Part shown: positions 1 to 10,835 of the stretch, one piece after another | How positions within the stretch are numbered: position 1 is the first letter of the stretch | How the letters are laid out: each line of letters opens with the position of its first letter | Origin: Penium margaritaceum | Taxonomy: Eukaryota > Streptophyta > Zygnematophyceae > Desmidiales > Peniaceae | Assembly (NCBI GenBank): GCA_023375785.1 | Contig: SZWC01000099.1 | Coordinates: 24,514 to 88,513 of the forward strand | Direction of reading: 5' to 3' | DNA length: 64,000 nt | The notes under the pieces: model-generated | The model's database searches: none | Seen by the model: the letters and a program-made list of their open reading frames with translations, nothing else | Told to the model about the DNA's origin: nothing | Position numbers and translations under genes: made by a program

Positions 1-539
1 TCACCCACAGTCAGAGTGCCCAATCACAGTTCAGATGTACTAGGCATGACCTTCCATGTATAAACAAGGTCACAAACCGGTGGCTTCGCACGGCTACTGT
101 GCGCAATGCCTTTACAAAGTAAGCATGTGCCACTGACCATGACCACAAAGTCTACCAAGTACCTTAAACGGCTATGCATCTTAATACTGCCACGGTCAGA
201 GTGTCCAATCATAGTGAAGATATACTGGACATGACCTTGCAGGTACAAACAAGGGAAAATACTGGTAACGGTGTGACTACTGTGCGCAATGCCTTGACAA
301 AGTTGGCATGTGCCATTGACCATGACCACAAGTGTATCTAAGTGACTTTTACTTCTACTGATTATAACACAAGTCAGCCACGGCCAGAGTGTCCAATCCC
401 ATTACAGATGTACTAGGCATGATCTTGCAGGTGTAAACAAGGTAGAATACTAGTGGCTCGGTGTGGCTATTGTGCGCAATGCCTCGACAAAGTTGGCATG
501 TGCCTCTGACCATGACCACGTAGTTTACCAAGTGACTTT
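1..539 (+). repeat. 190-bp satellite array, block 1
   Basis: Nearly three monomers of the tandem satellite that fills most of the window. Landmarks in this orientation are GACAAAGTTGGCATGTGCC, then CATGACCACAAAG, then an AACACGAGTCAGCCAC-like segment, then CATGACCTTGCAGGTATAAA. The last five bases, ACTTT (535-539), are the target-site duplication of the element starting at 540. No gene is present. Confidence 0.95.
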
Positions 540-1145
540 TGTTAGAAATAAAGCCTTGACAAGAGAAGAAAGTATCTCGGTCTCAATAACGGTTCCAGTC
601 CCATGACTGAACCACCTTGCCCAACGGCTCTCCGGTCGCTCGACCGTTCAGACCCTTCGAATAAGTCATCCCCTAATAAAATGATACCTGTCACCCGCGT
701 CCGGCTAGCAGAAAAAAGCCGTTGCTTTGCTCATTTGTCCTGTTCTGTCCTATTTATACCAAGGATGTTCATTCCCTCAAGTTAACCACAATAGTTCTAT
801 TCATCCTATCCCCCTTTGGTTCTGCGGCTCCGCCGCCGTGTCTTCGCTCTGCTCGCCTATCCCGTCCATTGCCTTCACCCACCACTGTCTCCTTACGGCT
901 CTTCTCTTTGCCACCCCTAACCTTTGGCTTCCGACGCCTTCCTTGCTTCGCTCTCAAGTTCTCTCACCTGCACTCGGTCTATCTCGGAGCTCCACTGCCT
1001 CGCGTCCTCGTGCGACTCTGCGACTAACTCCTTGGGCTGGCTCTTACCGCTCAGCTTCCGTCACTTCACTATGTTACGTCAGCTTGCTTCATAGCTTCTT
1101 CTTGCTTTAGCTCATGCAGTCCTCGCTCATTGCATTCGTCTTACA
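540..1145 (+). repeat. 5' LTR of copy A
   Basis: Begins TGTTAGAAAT and ends CTTACA, a decayed form of the family ends TGTCAGAAAT and TTCTGACA. A TATA-like TATTTATACC lies at 751-760. A short perfect hairpin, CGGTCG-CT-CGACCG, is at 633-646. Downstream of the TATA box the sequence around CCCTTTGGTTCTGCGGC is shared with the LTRs at 6081 and 7750, while the 5' third is not. Confidence 0.92.
751..760 (+). promoter_or_regulatory. TATA-like box in the 5' LTR of copy A
   Basis: TATTTATACC lies about 210 bp into the 606-bp LTR, where an LTR promoter is expected. The 3' LTR has TTTTATACC at 3742-3750, and the mirror element reads CCTTTTTATACC on the minus strand near 24492-24503. Confidence 0.55.
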
Positions 1146-1157
1146 TGGTATTAGAGC
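1146..1157 (+). other. Primer-binding site, tRNA-iMet 3' end (copy A)
   Basis: TGGTATTAGAGC directly follows the LTR. It differs by one base from TGGTATCAGAGC, the complement of the 3' end of plant initiator tRNA-Met. The mirror element keeps the perfect sequence, so the change here is a later C-to-T mutation. Confidence 0.92.
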
Positions 1158-2904
1158 TTCCGAGGACATCACCTGGTACCTCGTGACCAAGTCATCGCTC
1201 TACTGCCTCCATTGCGTCCCCTCTCAAATCTACACCTCCCCATCGCCGTCACTGCCACTTCGCGCTCCTCCGCTTCATTAGCAGCTAACATCAGCAGCAC
1301 CGATTGAAGTGCTCCTCGCGCTGAACCAACGCCTTGTCATCCTCAGAAAGCCCTGCGCTCATTCCGTACCAGTGGCCAACAAATTTGTGACGTGTCGTTA
1401 ACAACAGCTGCAAGCAGCTCCCAAGCCACCGCTTGCCGTCAACTTCTTGGAAGCTTCCCTGTCGCTCGTCTCCTACTACCTCTCTTCTCGTCAACCTTGT
1501 AAGCACCTCCGCTCTCCTCCTCTCCCCTCATCGGCCTTGTCTGCACCATCTGCCCATGCAAAATCAGTCTCCTCGCACTCGTTGTGCCACATGGCATCCT
1601 CGCACCGCCGTCTCGCATCGTCAGCAGCAGTAGTGCAATGCCCGCCACCAGGACATCGGATACCACCATTCTTCCTGCTCGCATTGCGAGTCAACTGGGG
1701 AACAAGCCGTCACTCTCCTAACATCAGCGGACTGGAACCTCTGCTCGCCGTATGACTCCATTTGCTGCAATCAGTCTCCTATAGCCAACATGATATCAGA
1801 CACCGCTAGTCTTCCTGCCCCTTGGTCTCGGGCCAACTGGGAAACAAGCCATACCTCTCTTCAAAGCAGAGCACCTGGTTGCCTCATCTGGCCGCCATCC
1901 TCTCCCTGCCGCAACCTCCATCTTCTGCATCCGTCACGTGCGCATCACCTCCACCAGCCTTCCCTTCTTCACATCATCACCGTCTGTCCTCCGTCCTCCT
2001 CATCATCTATCTTCCTTGAGCTGCTCTCAGCATCATCCGCGCCGCCTTCTCATCAGTCTTCCTCAGCCTTCGTCATCAGCGCACGTGGTTTCGCCCCTGC
2101 GCCCACTCAGCCATCAGCTGCCTCTAATCCCGTCTCCGCATCATCAGCTCGGCACAAGGATCCGCCCGGTCACATAGCCCGCTTCGTGACGACCTGCGCC
2201 CACGCCAAAAATTTCTGCAGCATACGTGGTTCTGCCCCTGCTCCGACTTCTTTTTCATCAGCATCTGCCCCTCGTCGTCCGCATCTGGGACTAGCACAAG
2301 GATCTGCACGAGCTAGGTGCCCACTCCGCAGCAACCTGCACCCACGCCGGCAGCAGATTTCTCGCGGTGCGTTGGCACCTGCCTTCCCCTTGCCGCATTC
2401 TACCAACTCTATTTCAGCAGCGCACGAGGTCTCGTCCCTGCGTCCACTCCTCTTTTATCAGCCTTTGCCTCCTCATCATCAGCATTTGCCACCAGCACAA
2501 GGATCTGCACGAGCTAACTGCCCGCTTTGCAGCAGCCTGCACCCACGCCAGAAAAAGATTTATTGCGGCGCGTTGGCTCATGCCCTCCCGTTGCCGCATT
2601 CTACTCCTCTACCTCGCAGTGCACGTGGTTTCGCCCTTGCGCCCACCCCGTCAATTATCGGGCTGTCATCCACTTTTGCTTTTTTCGCTCAGCACAAGGA
2701 TCCGCCTGGTCGCATCACCCGCTCCGCGACGACATGCTCCCATGCCGAAACTTCCACAAGTCGGATTTGCCCCATTCCACCATCCTCTTCCTCCGTCATC
2801 ATTGATCTGCAACATCAGGTCCATCGCATCACCATGAACCCTCCTACAAAATCTGATTGTCCTCAAATTCCTGGTTGTCCCCTCTTCAACACTTCTCCTC
2901 CTCG
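1158..2904 (+). repeat. Interior repeat modules of copy A
   Basis: Two module types are visible. The first, near 1650-1720 and 1790-1860, contains GAC-ACCACCAGTCTTCCTGC-like sequence followed by CAACTGGGGAACAAGCCGTC and its variants. The second, about 2080-2760, is a degenerate tandem array with a unit of about 145-200 bp. Its landmarks are CACAAGGATCCGCCCGG (near 2153, 2296, 2497, 2693) and TGCGCCCACGCC (near 2195, 2340, 2536, 2740). A 388-codon open frame covers 1790-2956, but its Ser/Pro/His/Ala-rich product looks like a by-product of a C-rich strand. Both module types recur in the other elements. Confidence 0.75.
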
Positions 2905-3465
2905 ATGGAAGAGCAACGACGCACCATCCTGTTTTAAAATGAATTTGCCTCCCTAACCGACAATACTTCTCCACTATGCTTCGCACCTGATGGGAGGCAT
3001 AACTTTGAGCGATGGCGCTGCCAACTGCGTCGTGAAATCGCCACCCTGGACATGTATGGATACAATCTCCTTGACGTGATATGAAATGTTGGAAGCAGAG
3101 AAGCCCGCAGAACCGCACGAGGAAGAAAGGAGTATGGCATTGCCCAAACTCAATTGTGATGACTTCTCTATAGGAGCACTTACGATGAATTCCACCCTCT
3201 CATTGCAGCACATCGTCATCAAGCTGCCTTCCGGACCATCCACGCCCTTAGGGATTACTGTTCAAGTGGAGGAGCAGAATCCCCTGATCCTCATCCGGCT
3301 GCACTTGACCCTCATCCATACAATGAACTTCTGGAGGAACGACGATTCCAGTTGCAACCCTTCATCCAAGATCAGAGGAGAATGGAGGACGAAGCAGAAC
3401 TTCGAGCCATCGAAGAACGGCCTCGCACTCCCGAATCTCCCACATCCTCCAATGGGGTGGAATAG
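2905..3465 (+). pseudogene. Degenerate gag-position frame of copy A
   Basis: A single reading frame from an ATG at 2905 to TAG at 3463 (187 codons) gives credible protein sequence despite internal stops. It includes a basic, aromatic stretch (RHNFERWRCQLRREIATLD) and an acidic/basic C-terminal stretch (ELLEERRFQLQPFIQDQRR). Stops are TAA just before NEFASL (a TAC codon in the mirror copy), TGA after LLDVI, and a TGA TGA pair before LLYRS. The three TGA codons are shared with the mirror copy, so the frame was dead before the duplication. They are most simply explained as CGA (Arg) codons hit by CpG deamination. The position just upstream of the polypurine tract and the absence of enzyme motifs suggest a gag-like product. 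I do not recognise the family with certainty. Confidence 0.55.
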
Positions 3466-3520
3466 TGGGAGCGCCACTATCCCTGATCTGCCTCTTGCTC
3501 TCTTACCTCTTGTCAAGATT

Positions 3521-3529
3521 CAAGGGAGG
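3521..3529 (+). other. Polypurine tract of copy A
   Basis: CAAGGGAGG lies immediately before the TG of the 3' LTR at 3530. This is where the plus-strand primer is expected. Confidence 0.8.
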
Positions 3530-4135
3530 TGTCATAAATGAAGCATTGACAAGAGAAAAAAATATCTCGGTCTCAATAACGGTTCAATTCCCATGACTGA
3601 ACCACCTTGCCCAACGGCTCTCCGATCGCTCGACCGTTCAGACCCTTCGGACAAGTCATCCCCTAATAAAGTGACACCTGTCACCCGCGCCCGGGTAGCA
3701 GAAAGAAGCCGTTGTTTTGCTCATTTGTCCTATTCTGTCCTTTTTATACCAAGGATGTTCATTCCCTCGAGTTAACCATAACCGTTCTATTCATCCTGTT
3801 CCCCTTTGGTTCTACGGCTTCGCCGTCGTGTCTTCGCTCTGCTCGCCTCTTGCGTCCATTGCCTTCACCCTCCACTGTCTCCTCACGGCTATTCGCTTCG
3901 CCACCCTTAACCTTTCGCTTTCGACGCCTTCCTTGCTTTGCTGTGAAGTTCTCTCATCTGCGCTCGGTCTACCACGGAGCTCCAGTGCCTCGCGTCCTCT
4001 TGCGACTCGGTCACTAAATCCATGGGCCTTCTCTCACCGCTTTGCTTCCGTCACTTCACTACGTTACGTCCGCTTGCTTCATTGCCTCTGCTTGCCCTTG
4101 CTCCTGCTGACCTCGCTCATTGCATTCTTCTGACA
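3530..4135 (+). repeat. 3' LTR of copy A
   Basis: Starts TGTCATAAATG and ends TTCTGACA. At 606 bp it matches the length of the 5' LTR. It is followed by the second target duplication ACTTT (4136-4140). Confidence 0.93.
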
Positions 4136-6080
4136 ACTTTAACTTCTAGGAATTGTAACACGAGTTAGCCACGGTAAGAGTACCCAATGACATTGAACAT
4201 CTAATATGCATGACCTTGCAGGTATAAACAAGGTAAACAACCGGTGGCTTGGCACGGCTATTGTATGTAATGCCTTGACAACGTTGGCATGTCCCACTGA
4301 CCATGATCACAAAGTTTACCAAGTACCTTAATCAGCTATGAATCATAACACGAGTCAGCCACAGTCGGAGTGTCCAATCACGGTGCAAATATACTGGGCA
4401 TGACCTTGCAGGTATAAACAAGGTAGAATACTGGTGGCTCGGTGTGGCTATTGTGCGCAATGCCTTGACAAAGTTGGCATGTGCCAGTGACCATGACCAC
4501 AAATGTACCCAAGTGACTTTTACTTCTATTGATCATAACACGGGTCAGCCACGGTGAGAGTGTCCAATCCAAGTGCAGATCTACTAGGAATGATCTTGCA
4601 GGTGCAAACAAGGTAGAATACTGATGGCTCGGTGTGGCTATTGTGCGCAATGCCTTGATAAAGTTGGCATGTGCCACTGACCATGACCACAAAGTTGACC
4701 AAGTGACTTTATCTTCTACAAATCGTAACACGAGTCAGCCACAGTCAGAGTGCCAAATCACAGCTCACATCTAATATGCATGATCTTGCAAGTATAAACA
4801 AGGTAAAAACCGGTGGCTTGGTACGGCTAGTGTGCGCAATGTCTTGACAAAGTTGGTATGTGCCACTGACCATGACCACAAAGTTTACCAAGTACATTGA
4901 ACGGCTACGAATCATAACACGAGTCAGCCATGGTCAGGGTATCGAATCATAGTGCAGATATATTGGACATGACCTTGCCGGTATGAACAATGTAGAATAG
5001 TGGTGGCTCGGTGTGGATATTGTGCGCAATGCCTTGACAAAGTTGGTATGTGCCGCTGACGATGACCACGAATGTATCCAAGTGACTTTTACTTATATTG
5101 ATCATAACACGAGTCAGCCACGGTCAGAGTGTCCAATCACAGTGCAGATGTATTAGGCATGATCTTGCAGGTACAAACAAGGCAGAATACCGGTGGCTCG
5201 GTGTGGCTATTGTGCGTAATGCCTTGACAAAGTTGGCATGTGCCACTGACCATGACCACAAAGTTTACCAAGTACCTTAAATGGTTATGAATCATAACAC
5301 GAGTGAGCCACGGTTGGAGTGTCCAATCACAGTGCAAATGTACTAGGCATGATCTTGCATGTACAAACAAGGTAGAGTATTGGTGGCTCGGTGTGGCTAT
5401 TGTGTGCAATGCTCTGACAAGGTTGGCACGTGCACTGACCATAACCACGAAGTTTACCAATGGACTTTAACTTCTACCAATCATAACACAAGTCAGCCAC
5501 GGTCAGAGTACCCAATCACAGTACACATATAATATGCATGACCTTGCAGGTATAAACAGGGTAAAAACCGGTATCTTGGCACGGCTATTGTGCGCAATGC
5601 CTTGACAAAGTTGGCATGTGCCACTGACCATGACCACAAAGTTTTCCAAGTACCTTAAAGGGCTATGAGTCATAACACGAGTCAGCCACAGTCAGATTGT
5701 CCATTCACAATGCACATATAATGGGCATGACCTTGCAGGTATAAACAAAGTAGAATACTGGTGGCTCGGTGTGGCTACTGTGCGAATGCCTTGACAAAGT
5801 TGGCATGTGCCACTAACCATGACCACAAATGTATCCAGGTGACTTTTACTTCTATTGATCATAACACAAGTCTGCAACGGTCAGAGTGTCCAATCACAGT
5901 GCAGATGTACTAGGCATGATCTTACAGGTTCAAAATAGGTATAATATTGGTGGCTCGGTGTGCGAATGTGCGCAATGCCTTGACAAAGTTTGCATGTGCC
6001 ACTGACCACGACCACAAAGTTTACCAAGTGACTTTAACTTCTAAGAATCGTAACATGAATCAGCCACAGTCAGACTGCCC
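4136..6080 (+). repeat. 190-bp satellite array, block 2
   Basis: About ten monomers between two retrotransposons, in the same orientation as block 1. The matching interval in the other arm (19341-21097) is 188 bp shorter, exactly one monomer. No gene is present. Confidence 0.95.
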
Positions 6081-6682
6081 TGTCAGAAATGTGACTCCAA
6101 CAAGGTGCTCTTCACCCCTCGGATAATCCGAGCTCTCGATCTTGGTTCAGGTTCCGCAGCGAACCTCCTCGGCAACGGCTGGTTGGCCACGACCGTTCCA
6201 CCAGAGTCGAGCCGCCTCTAATAAGCGACCACGTTGCCACGCGACCGGCTAGCGGAAAGAAGCCGTTAATACTAGTTTTGTCCTGTTTTGCTGTATATAC
6301 GGAGGATGTTCATTCTCTTCCTAGTTTAACGAGAACAGTTTTACTCATCCTATTCCCCTTTGGTTCCGCGGCTTTGCCGCCGTGTCTTCGCTCTGCTCGT
6401 TCCTTGCATTCTTTGTCTTTGCCAGCCCCTCTCAATGCTTTGCTCCGTCACTCTTGCTCCTTCGCTCTGCTCTCACTTCGCCAACCATCACTCATCTCGC
6501 CAGATCTCTCTCTCACATCAACCTGTCTACCTCAGCTACCTCGCGTCCAGGCCTCTATCAGCTTCCGCAACTAACTCCTCGGACCGCTCTCGCCTACGTC
6601 ACTCTACTGACGTACGCTTGCATGTCCTGACGCTCCTGCCTGCTTCTGCTGCTGCTATTCTTGCATCTGCATTCTTCTGACA
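6081..6682 (+). repeat. LTR type 2, 5' LTR of the chimera
   Basis: Starts TGTCAGAAATGTGACTCC and ends TTCTGACA, 602 bp. A TATA-like TATATA is at 6294-6299. The 5' portion is unlike the LTRs at 7750 and 10836, but from the TATA box onward all share a common core. An imperfect-free hairpin CTCGGAT-A-ATCCGAG is at 6118-6132 and is conserved in the mirror copy at 19289-19303. Confidence 0.9.
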
Positions 6683-6694
6683 TGGTATCAGAGC
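6683..6694 (+). other. Primer-binding site, tRNA-iMet 3' end (first unit)
   Basis: TGGTATCAGAGC directly follows the CA end of the LTR. It is a perfect complement of the plant initiator tRNA-Met 3' end. Confidence 0.93.
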
Positions 6695-7749
6695 TTCAGG
6701 CAACATCACTTGGAGTCCCGTGACCGAGTCATCGCTCTGCCGTCATCCTTGCTTCATTACTTCCACTCGTATTCTCCTGCCGCCGCTACCATCGTCCCGC
6801 GCCTCGCCGTTTTGCCAGCAGCTGACATCAGCAGCTCTGCCTGACGAGTTATCCGTACTGCAGAAACGCCTTGCATCCATTTCTGCGCCCGTGGCCAACA
6901 ATCCGTGACTTGTCGCCCACATCAGTCGTAAGCAACTCTCGAGCCACCACTTTCCGTCAACTACCAAGAAGCTTCCTACTGTCTGCCATCCACTAGCCCT
7001 CATTGCATCTGCATCTGCAAGCATCTCCTCCTCTTCTATCTCGCTTCATCAGCTTCATCTGCCACTGCTTCGCCGTCATCCTGAGCCCGCCTGCATCCAT
7101 CACCTCGAGCCTTCTTCTCGCATCGCCTTCTCGCCTCGTCAGCAGCTGCAGCCAGAACTTCCGCCGTCAAGATATCGGACACCACCAGTCTTCCTCCTCC
7201 CATTCCGAGCTAACTAGGGAACAAGCCGTAACTCTCCTGGAATCAGCGGTCTAGTGCTTCTGCCCGCTGCCTGGCTCCCTCTACCGCAATCAACCTCTTC
7301 CAGTTGACAAGACATCAGATACCACCAGTCTTCCTGCTCTCACTTCCGAGCCAATTGGGGAACAAGCCGTCACTGTCCTTAAAGCAAACGAAGTGGTTGT
7401 GTTGCTCCACCTCCCTGCCTTATCGCCTGTCGTCGCACCTCCCTCCACCTGCATCGATCTCTATCTCTCCTCTTCAGCTTCATCGTCAGTCTTCTGCCTT
7501 CACTCCTCGCGTCATCCTCATCTGCTGCCATCAGTCTCTCCTCCTCCTCCTTGCTCCAGTCTCCTCAGCTCTATCAGCCGCCCGTTCCTGTCTCATTTAT
7601 CCGTCTCCCTCCTTCATCAACATCATTCGAGCCGCCTTCTCGCATCACCTCCTCGCCTTGTCAACAGCTGCAACCAAAACTACCGCCGCCAGGATATTGG
7701 ACACCACCAGTCTTCTTGCTCCCACTTCCGAGCCAACTGGGGAACAAGT
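6695..7749 (+). repeat. Partial interior of the first unit
   Basis: Homologous to the start of the second unit's interior (after 8394) and to copy A's interior. The GGGGAACAAGCCGTC-type module occurs near 7217, 7357 and 7738. The third copy is broken at its CGTCA, where the next LTR begins. No gag frame, polypurine tract or 3' LTR of this unit follows. Open frames here are Ser/Pro/Leu-rich and not credible as genes. Confidence 0.75.
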
Positions 7750-8382
7750 CGTCATAAATGTGAATCAGAAATCAGAATCCAACTAGTCCACAAGCACCTG
7801 CGGAAACTCAGAACTCTCGAACACCGGTTCACCTTTGGGTCGAACCAACTCGGTGATCAGCACTAGCTGTTGACGGTCTCCAACCGACCAAACAGGCATC
7901 TGACTGAGGGATCCCCTAATAAGCGACACCCATCGCAAGCGCGTCCGGCTAGCGCACAAGAAGCTGTTGCATCTCTATTTGTCATGTTCTGTTTGTATAT
8001 AATGAGGATGTTCATTCCCTCAATAATTAACCAGAACAGTTCTCCTCATCCTGTTCCCCTTTGGTTCCGCGGCTTCGCCGCCGTGTCTTCGCTCTGCTCG
8101 TCCCTCACACTTTCTGTCTACGCCAACTCTCAACGCTTCGCTCCGTCACTCGCGCTCCTTCGCTCAGCTCTCATACTCCACCAACCATCACTCACCTCGC
8201 CAGCACTCTCTCTCATATCAACCTGTCCACCCTGGTTACCTCGCGTCTCAGCCTCTATCAGCTCCCGCGACTAACTCCTCGGACCGCTCTTGCCTACGTC
8301 ACTTTGCTGACGTACGCTTACATGTCCTAATGCTTCTGCTTGCTTCTGCTGCCGCCGTCCTCGTGTCTGCATTCTTCTGACA
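7750..8382 (+). repeat. LTR type 3, internal (5' LTR of the second unit)
   Basis: About 633 bp, starting in CGTCATAAATG and ending TTCTGACA. The first base of the usual TG is replaced by C at the junction. A short duplicated stretch (GAATCAGAAATCAGAATCC) makes it slightly longer at its start than the 3' copy. TATATAA at 7996-8002 is a TATA candidate. Confidence 0.85.
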
Positions 8383-8394
8383 TGGTATCAGAGC
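8383..8394 (+). other. Primer-binding site, tRNA-iMet 3' end (second unit)
   Basis: TGGTATCAGAGC directly follows the internal LTR. It shows that a second complete 5' element end is embedded in the chimera. Confidence 0.93.
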
Positions 8395-10081
8395 ATCAGG
8401 CAACATCACCTTGTGCCCCGTAACTACGTCGTCGCTCTGCCGTCATCTTCCGGTCATCGCTTTCTCCCGCAATCCACTGCCGCCGCTACCGACGTCCCGC
8501 ACCGCGCCGCTTCGCCAGCAGCTGACATCAGCAGCTCTGCCTGACGAGTTCTCCGCACTGAATAAACGCCTTGTCATCCCAAGAAAGCCCTGCACCCATC
8601 TCCGCGCCTGTAGCCAACAACCGGTGACTTGTCGCCCACATCAGCTGCAAGCAACTCTCGAGCCACCACCTGCCTTCAACTACCAAGAATCTTCCTGCCG
8701 CTTGCTAACTGCTACCACTCATCGCATATGCCTCCGCAAGCATCTTCTCCTCTTTCATCTTACCTTATGAGCCTCATCTGCCCCTCCTCACCGTCATCCT
8801 CAGGCTGCCCGCGTCCATCATCTTGAACCGGTCTCTCACATTGCCTCCACGCCTCGTCAACAGCTGCAGCCAAAACTGCCACCGTCAGGATATCAGACAC
8901 CACCAGCCTTCCTGCTCCCACTTCCGAGCCAACTGGGGAACAAACTGTCACTCTCCTCACATCAGCGGTTTAGTGGATCTACCCGCTACCTGACTCCTTC
9001 TGCCGCAACCAACTTCTTCAGCTGATAGGACATCGGACACCACCAGTCTTCCTGCTCGCATTCCCGAGCCAACTGGGGAACAAGCCGTCACTCTCCTGAA
9101 AGCACAAGAAGTGGTTGTGTCTCTCCATGTCCTTGCCGCGACGCGTCTCATTGTATCTTCCTCTGTCTGCATCGCTCCTCTCCTCTTCAGCATCATCATT
9201 AGTCTTCTTCCTTCGCCCCTCGCATCATCCTCATTTGCTGCAATCAGTCCCTCCTCCTTCTCCTCGTTCCCGCCTCGGAAGCTCCTTCAGCCTCCCGTTC
9301 CGGCCCCATCTCCGTCTTTCTCCGTCATCAACATCATCTAAGCCGCTTTTACGTCCATCATCCTTATCAGCATCGTCTCTTTGCGCACGTGGTTTTGCCC
9401 CTGCGCCCACTCATTAATCAATCATTTCCTCCGCTTCTGCATCGCTTTCAGCTCGGCACAAGGATCCGCCCGGTCGCATTGCCTTTTTCCGCAACGACCT
9501 GCGCCCACGCGGAAACTTCCTCAGCGTACGGGATTTGCCCATGCGCCCACTCCATCATCATCAGCTTCCGCTTCAGCAATCATCAAAAGCATCTGTAGCC
9601 AGGAAAAGGATCTGAACGAGCTAGCTGCCAGCTTCGCAGTAGCCCGCACCCACGCCGGCAGCAGATTTCTCGCGGTGCGTTGGCACCTGCCTTCCCCTTG
9701 CCGCATCCTACTCCCCTATTTCAAATCGTGCACGTGGTTTCGTCCCTGCGCCCACTCCATCATCCATCGTTTCTCCGCCATCATCCGCTTCCGCTCCGCT
9801 TGGCACAAGGATCCGCCCGGTCGCATCGCCCATTCCACGACGACCTACGCCCACGCCGAAAAAAAGCTGTTGCACGCGTGGTCTTGCCCCTGCGCCCAAT
9901 CCATCGTCCATCGTTCCTCCGCAATCATGTGCTTCTGCTCCACTCAGCACAAGGATCCGCCCGGTCGCACTGTGACGACCCGCGCCCACGTCAAAACCAT
10001 CGCCATGCGTACGTGATCTCGCCCCTGCGTCATTCAGCCTTCCTCCTCCAACATCAATCTTTATCGTCAACACTCGTCATC
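8395..10081 (+). repeat. Interior repeat modules of the second unit
   Basis: The GGGGAACAAG module occurs near 8935 and 9074. From about 9380 to 10010 a GC-rich degenerate tandem array follows, with CACAAGGATCCGCCCGG near 9456, 9805 and 9950 and CGCCCACGC-type landmarks. It corresponds to the array in copy A at 2080-2760. It is open in several frames with Pro/Arg/His/Ser-rich products that I do not accept as genes on their own. One of them runs in frame into the open frame at 10082. Confidence 0.7.
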
Positions 10082-10819
10082 ATGTCTCGAAGAAAGCGTC
10101 AACAACTTGCTTCAAGCATACCAGTTCATGCCAAAGACGGATCCAATATCATTTCCTAGGAAGACAACATTCTTGTCCTGGCTCAAACATGGTGGTTCGA
10201 ACAATTCAACGGCGCATCACTTCTTCTCGGCCGCTACGAATCCAACTTCCTTCCAACACCACGGACCCTTGAATACCAGACTTCACTTGTCAACCTAGCC
10301 CATCGTCTCCGACCCTTCCTTTCTATCGGCTACGACTCTCATCTCTCATTCCTCCGTACGGGACCTCTCCGTTGGCACCGCATTCCGCAACAAGCATGGT
10401 GGCGACACTGGATTCGAACGGCATGTCAATATACCACCTCCCTACCAACCCTTGTCGGAAGATCAATTATGCTGCCCTCTGAGGAAGAGGACCCCACCTC
10501 ACTCCTCGCAACCCGCTGGGTATCACAAGTGTATGAGGCCTTCTTCTCATACTTTCTATTTGGATTCGGTATCACTGACACACCCCTAGGGAGACAGTTC
10601 TACTTGGGAAATGCTCCAACTCCTGCTGCACAGCATGAAGAATACAGACAAGCAAATCAGGCAGTACGAGCAATACTGAGAGAAGTCATGCATCCCAGTC
10701 GACAACCTCTCACCCAAGTCTACCCCAACGACCTCAGTACTATGTGGTCCCACTTGCTCCTGACTTGTGGAGTTCCCAGGGCCACACACCAAGAACAAAG
10801 TGTCTGTCACACATGGTAG
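10082..10819 (+). pseudogene. Uncharacterised element protein, 245 codons, one stop (left copy)
   Basis: The ATG at 10082 opens a 738-nt frame ending in TAG... the terminal stop after HTW at 10819, with a single in-frame TAG at 10157-10159. The product is tryptophan-rich with normal protein composition: it includes AQTWWFEQFNGASLLLGR, LRWHRIPQQAWWRHWIRTA and WVSQVYEAFF. The mirror copy (14576-15313) has exactly the same length and is open at this codon, but carries a TGA elsewhere. The frame was therefore intact when the arms duplicated, which supports a real gene. It ends nine bases before the polypurine tract, the only coding region of the unit. No zinc knuckle, protease, integrase or polymerase motif is visible. 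A gag-like role is inferred from position only. Confidence 0.6.
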
Positions 10820-10827
10820 TTGGATTA

Positions 10828-10835
10828 TGGGGGGA
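10828..10835 (+). other. Polypurine tract of the second unit
   Basis: ATGGGGGGA ends at 10835, directly before TGTCAGAAATG of the 3' LTR. Its mirror TCCCCCCAT is at 14560-14568. Confidence 0.85.

Larger units (their letters stand above)
540..4135 (+). mobile_element. Non-autonomous LTR retrotransposon, 3.6 kb (copy A)
   Basis: Complete element with two 606-bp LTRs (540-1145, 3530-4135), a tRNA-iMet primer-binding site (1146-1157), a polypurine tract (3521-3529) and a 5-bp target duplication ACTTT at 535-539 and 4136-4140. The 2.4-kb interior has no protease, integrase, reverse transcriptase or RNase H. It holds a C-rich, GC-rich tandemly repetitive stretch and one degenerate open frame near the 3' end (2905-3465). 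Such elements (LARD or TR-GAG type) depend on enzymes supplied by autonomous relatives. The LTRs differ by roughly 9 % over the first 330 bp, so insertion is old. Its mirror copy is at 21098-24712. Confidence 0.93.

Noticed and set aside
8395-10016. Ser/Pro/Arg/His-rich open frames in the element interiors
   Set aside because: The strand is C-rich and lacks TAG/TAA/TGA by composition. Several overlapping frames are open at once, and the products are low-complexity repeats.
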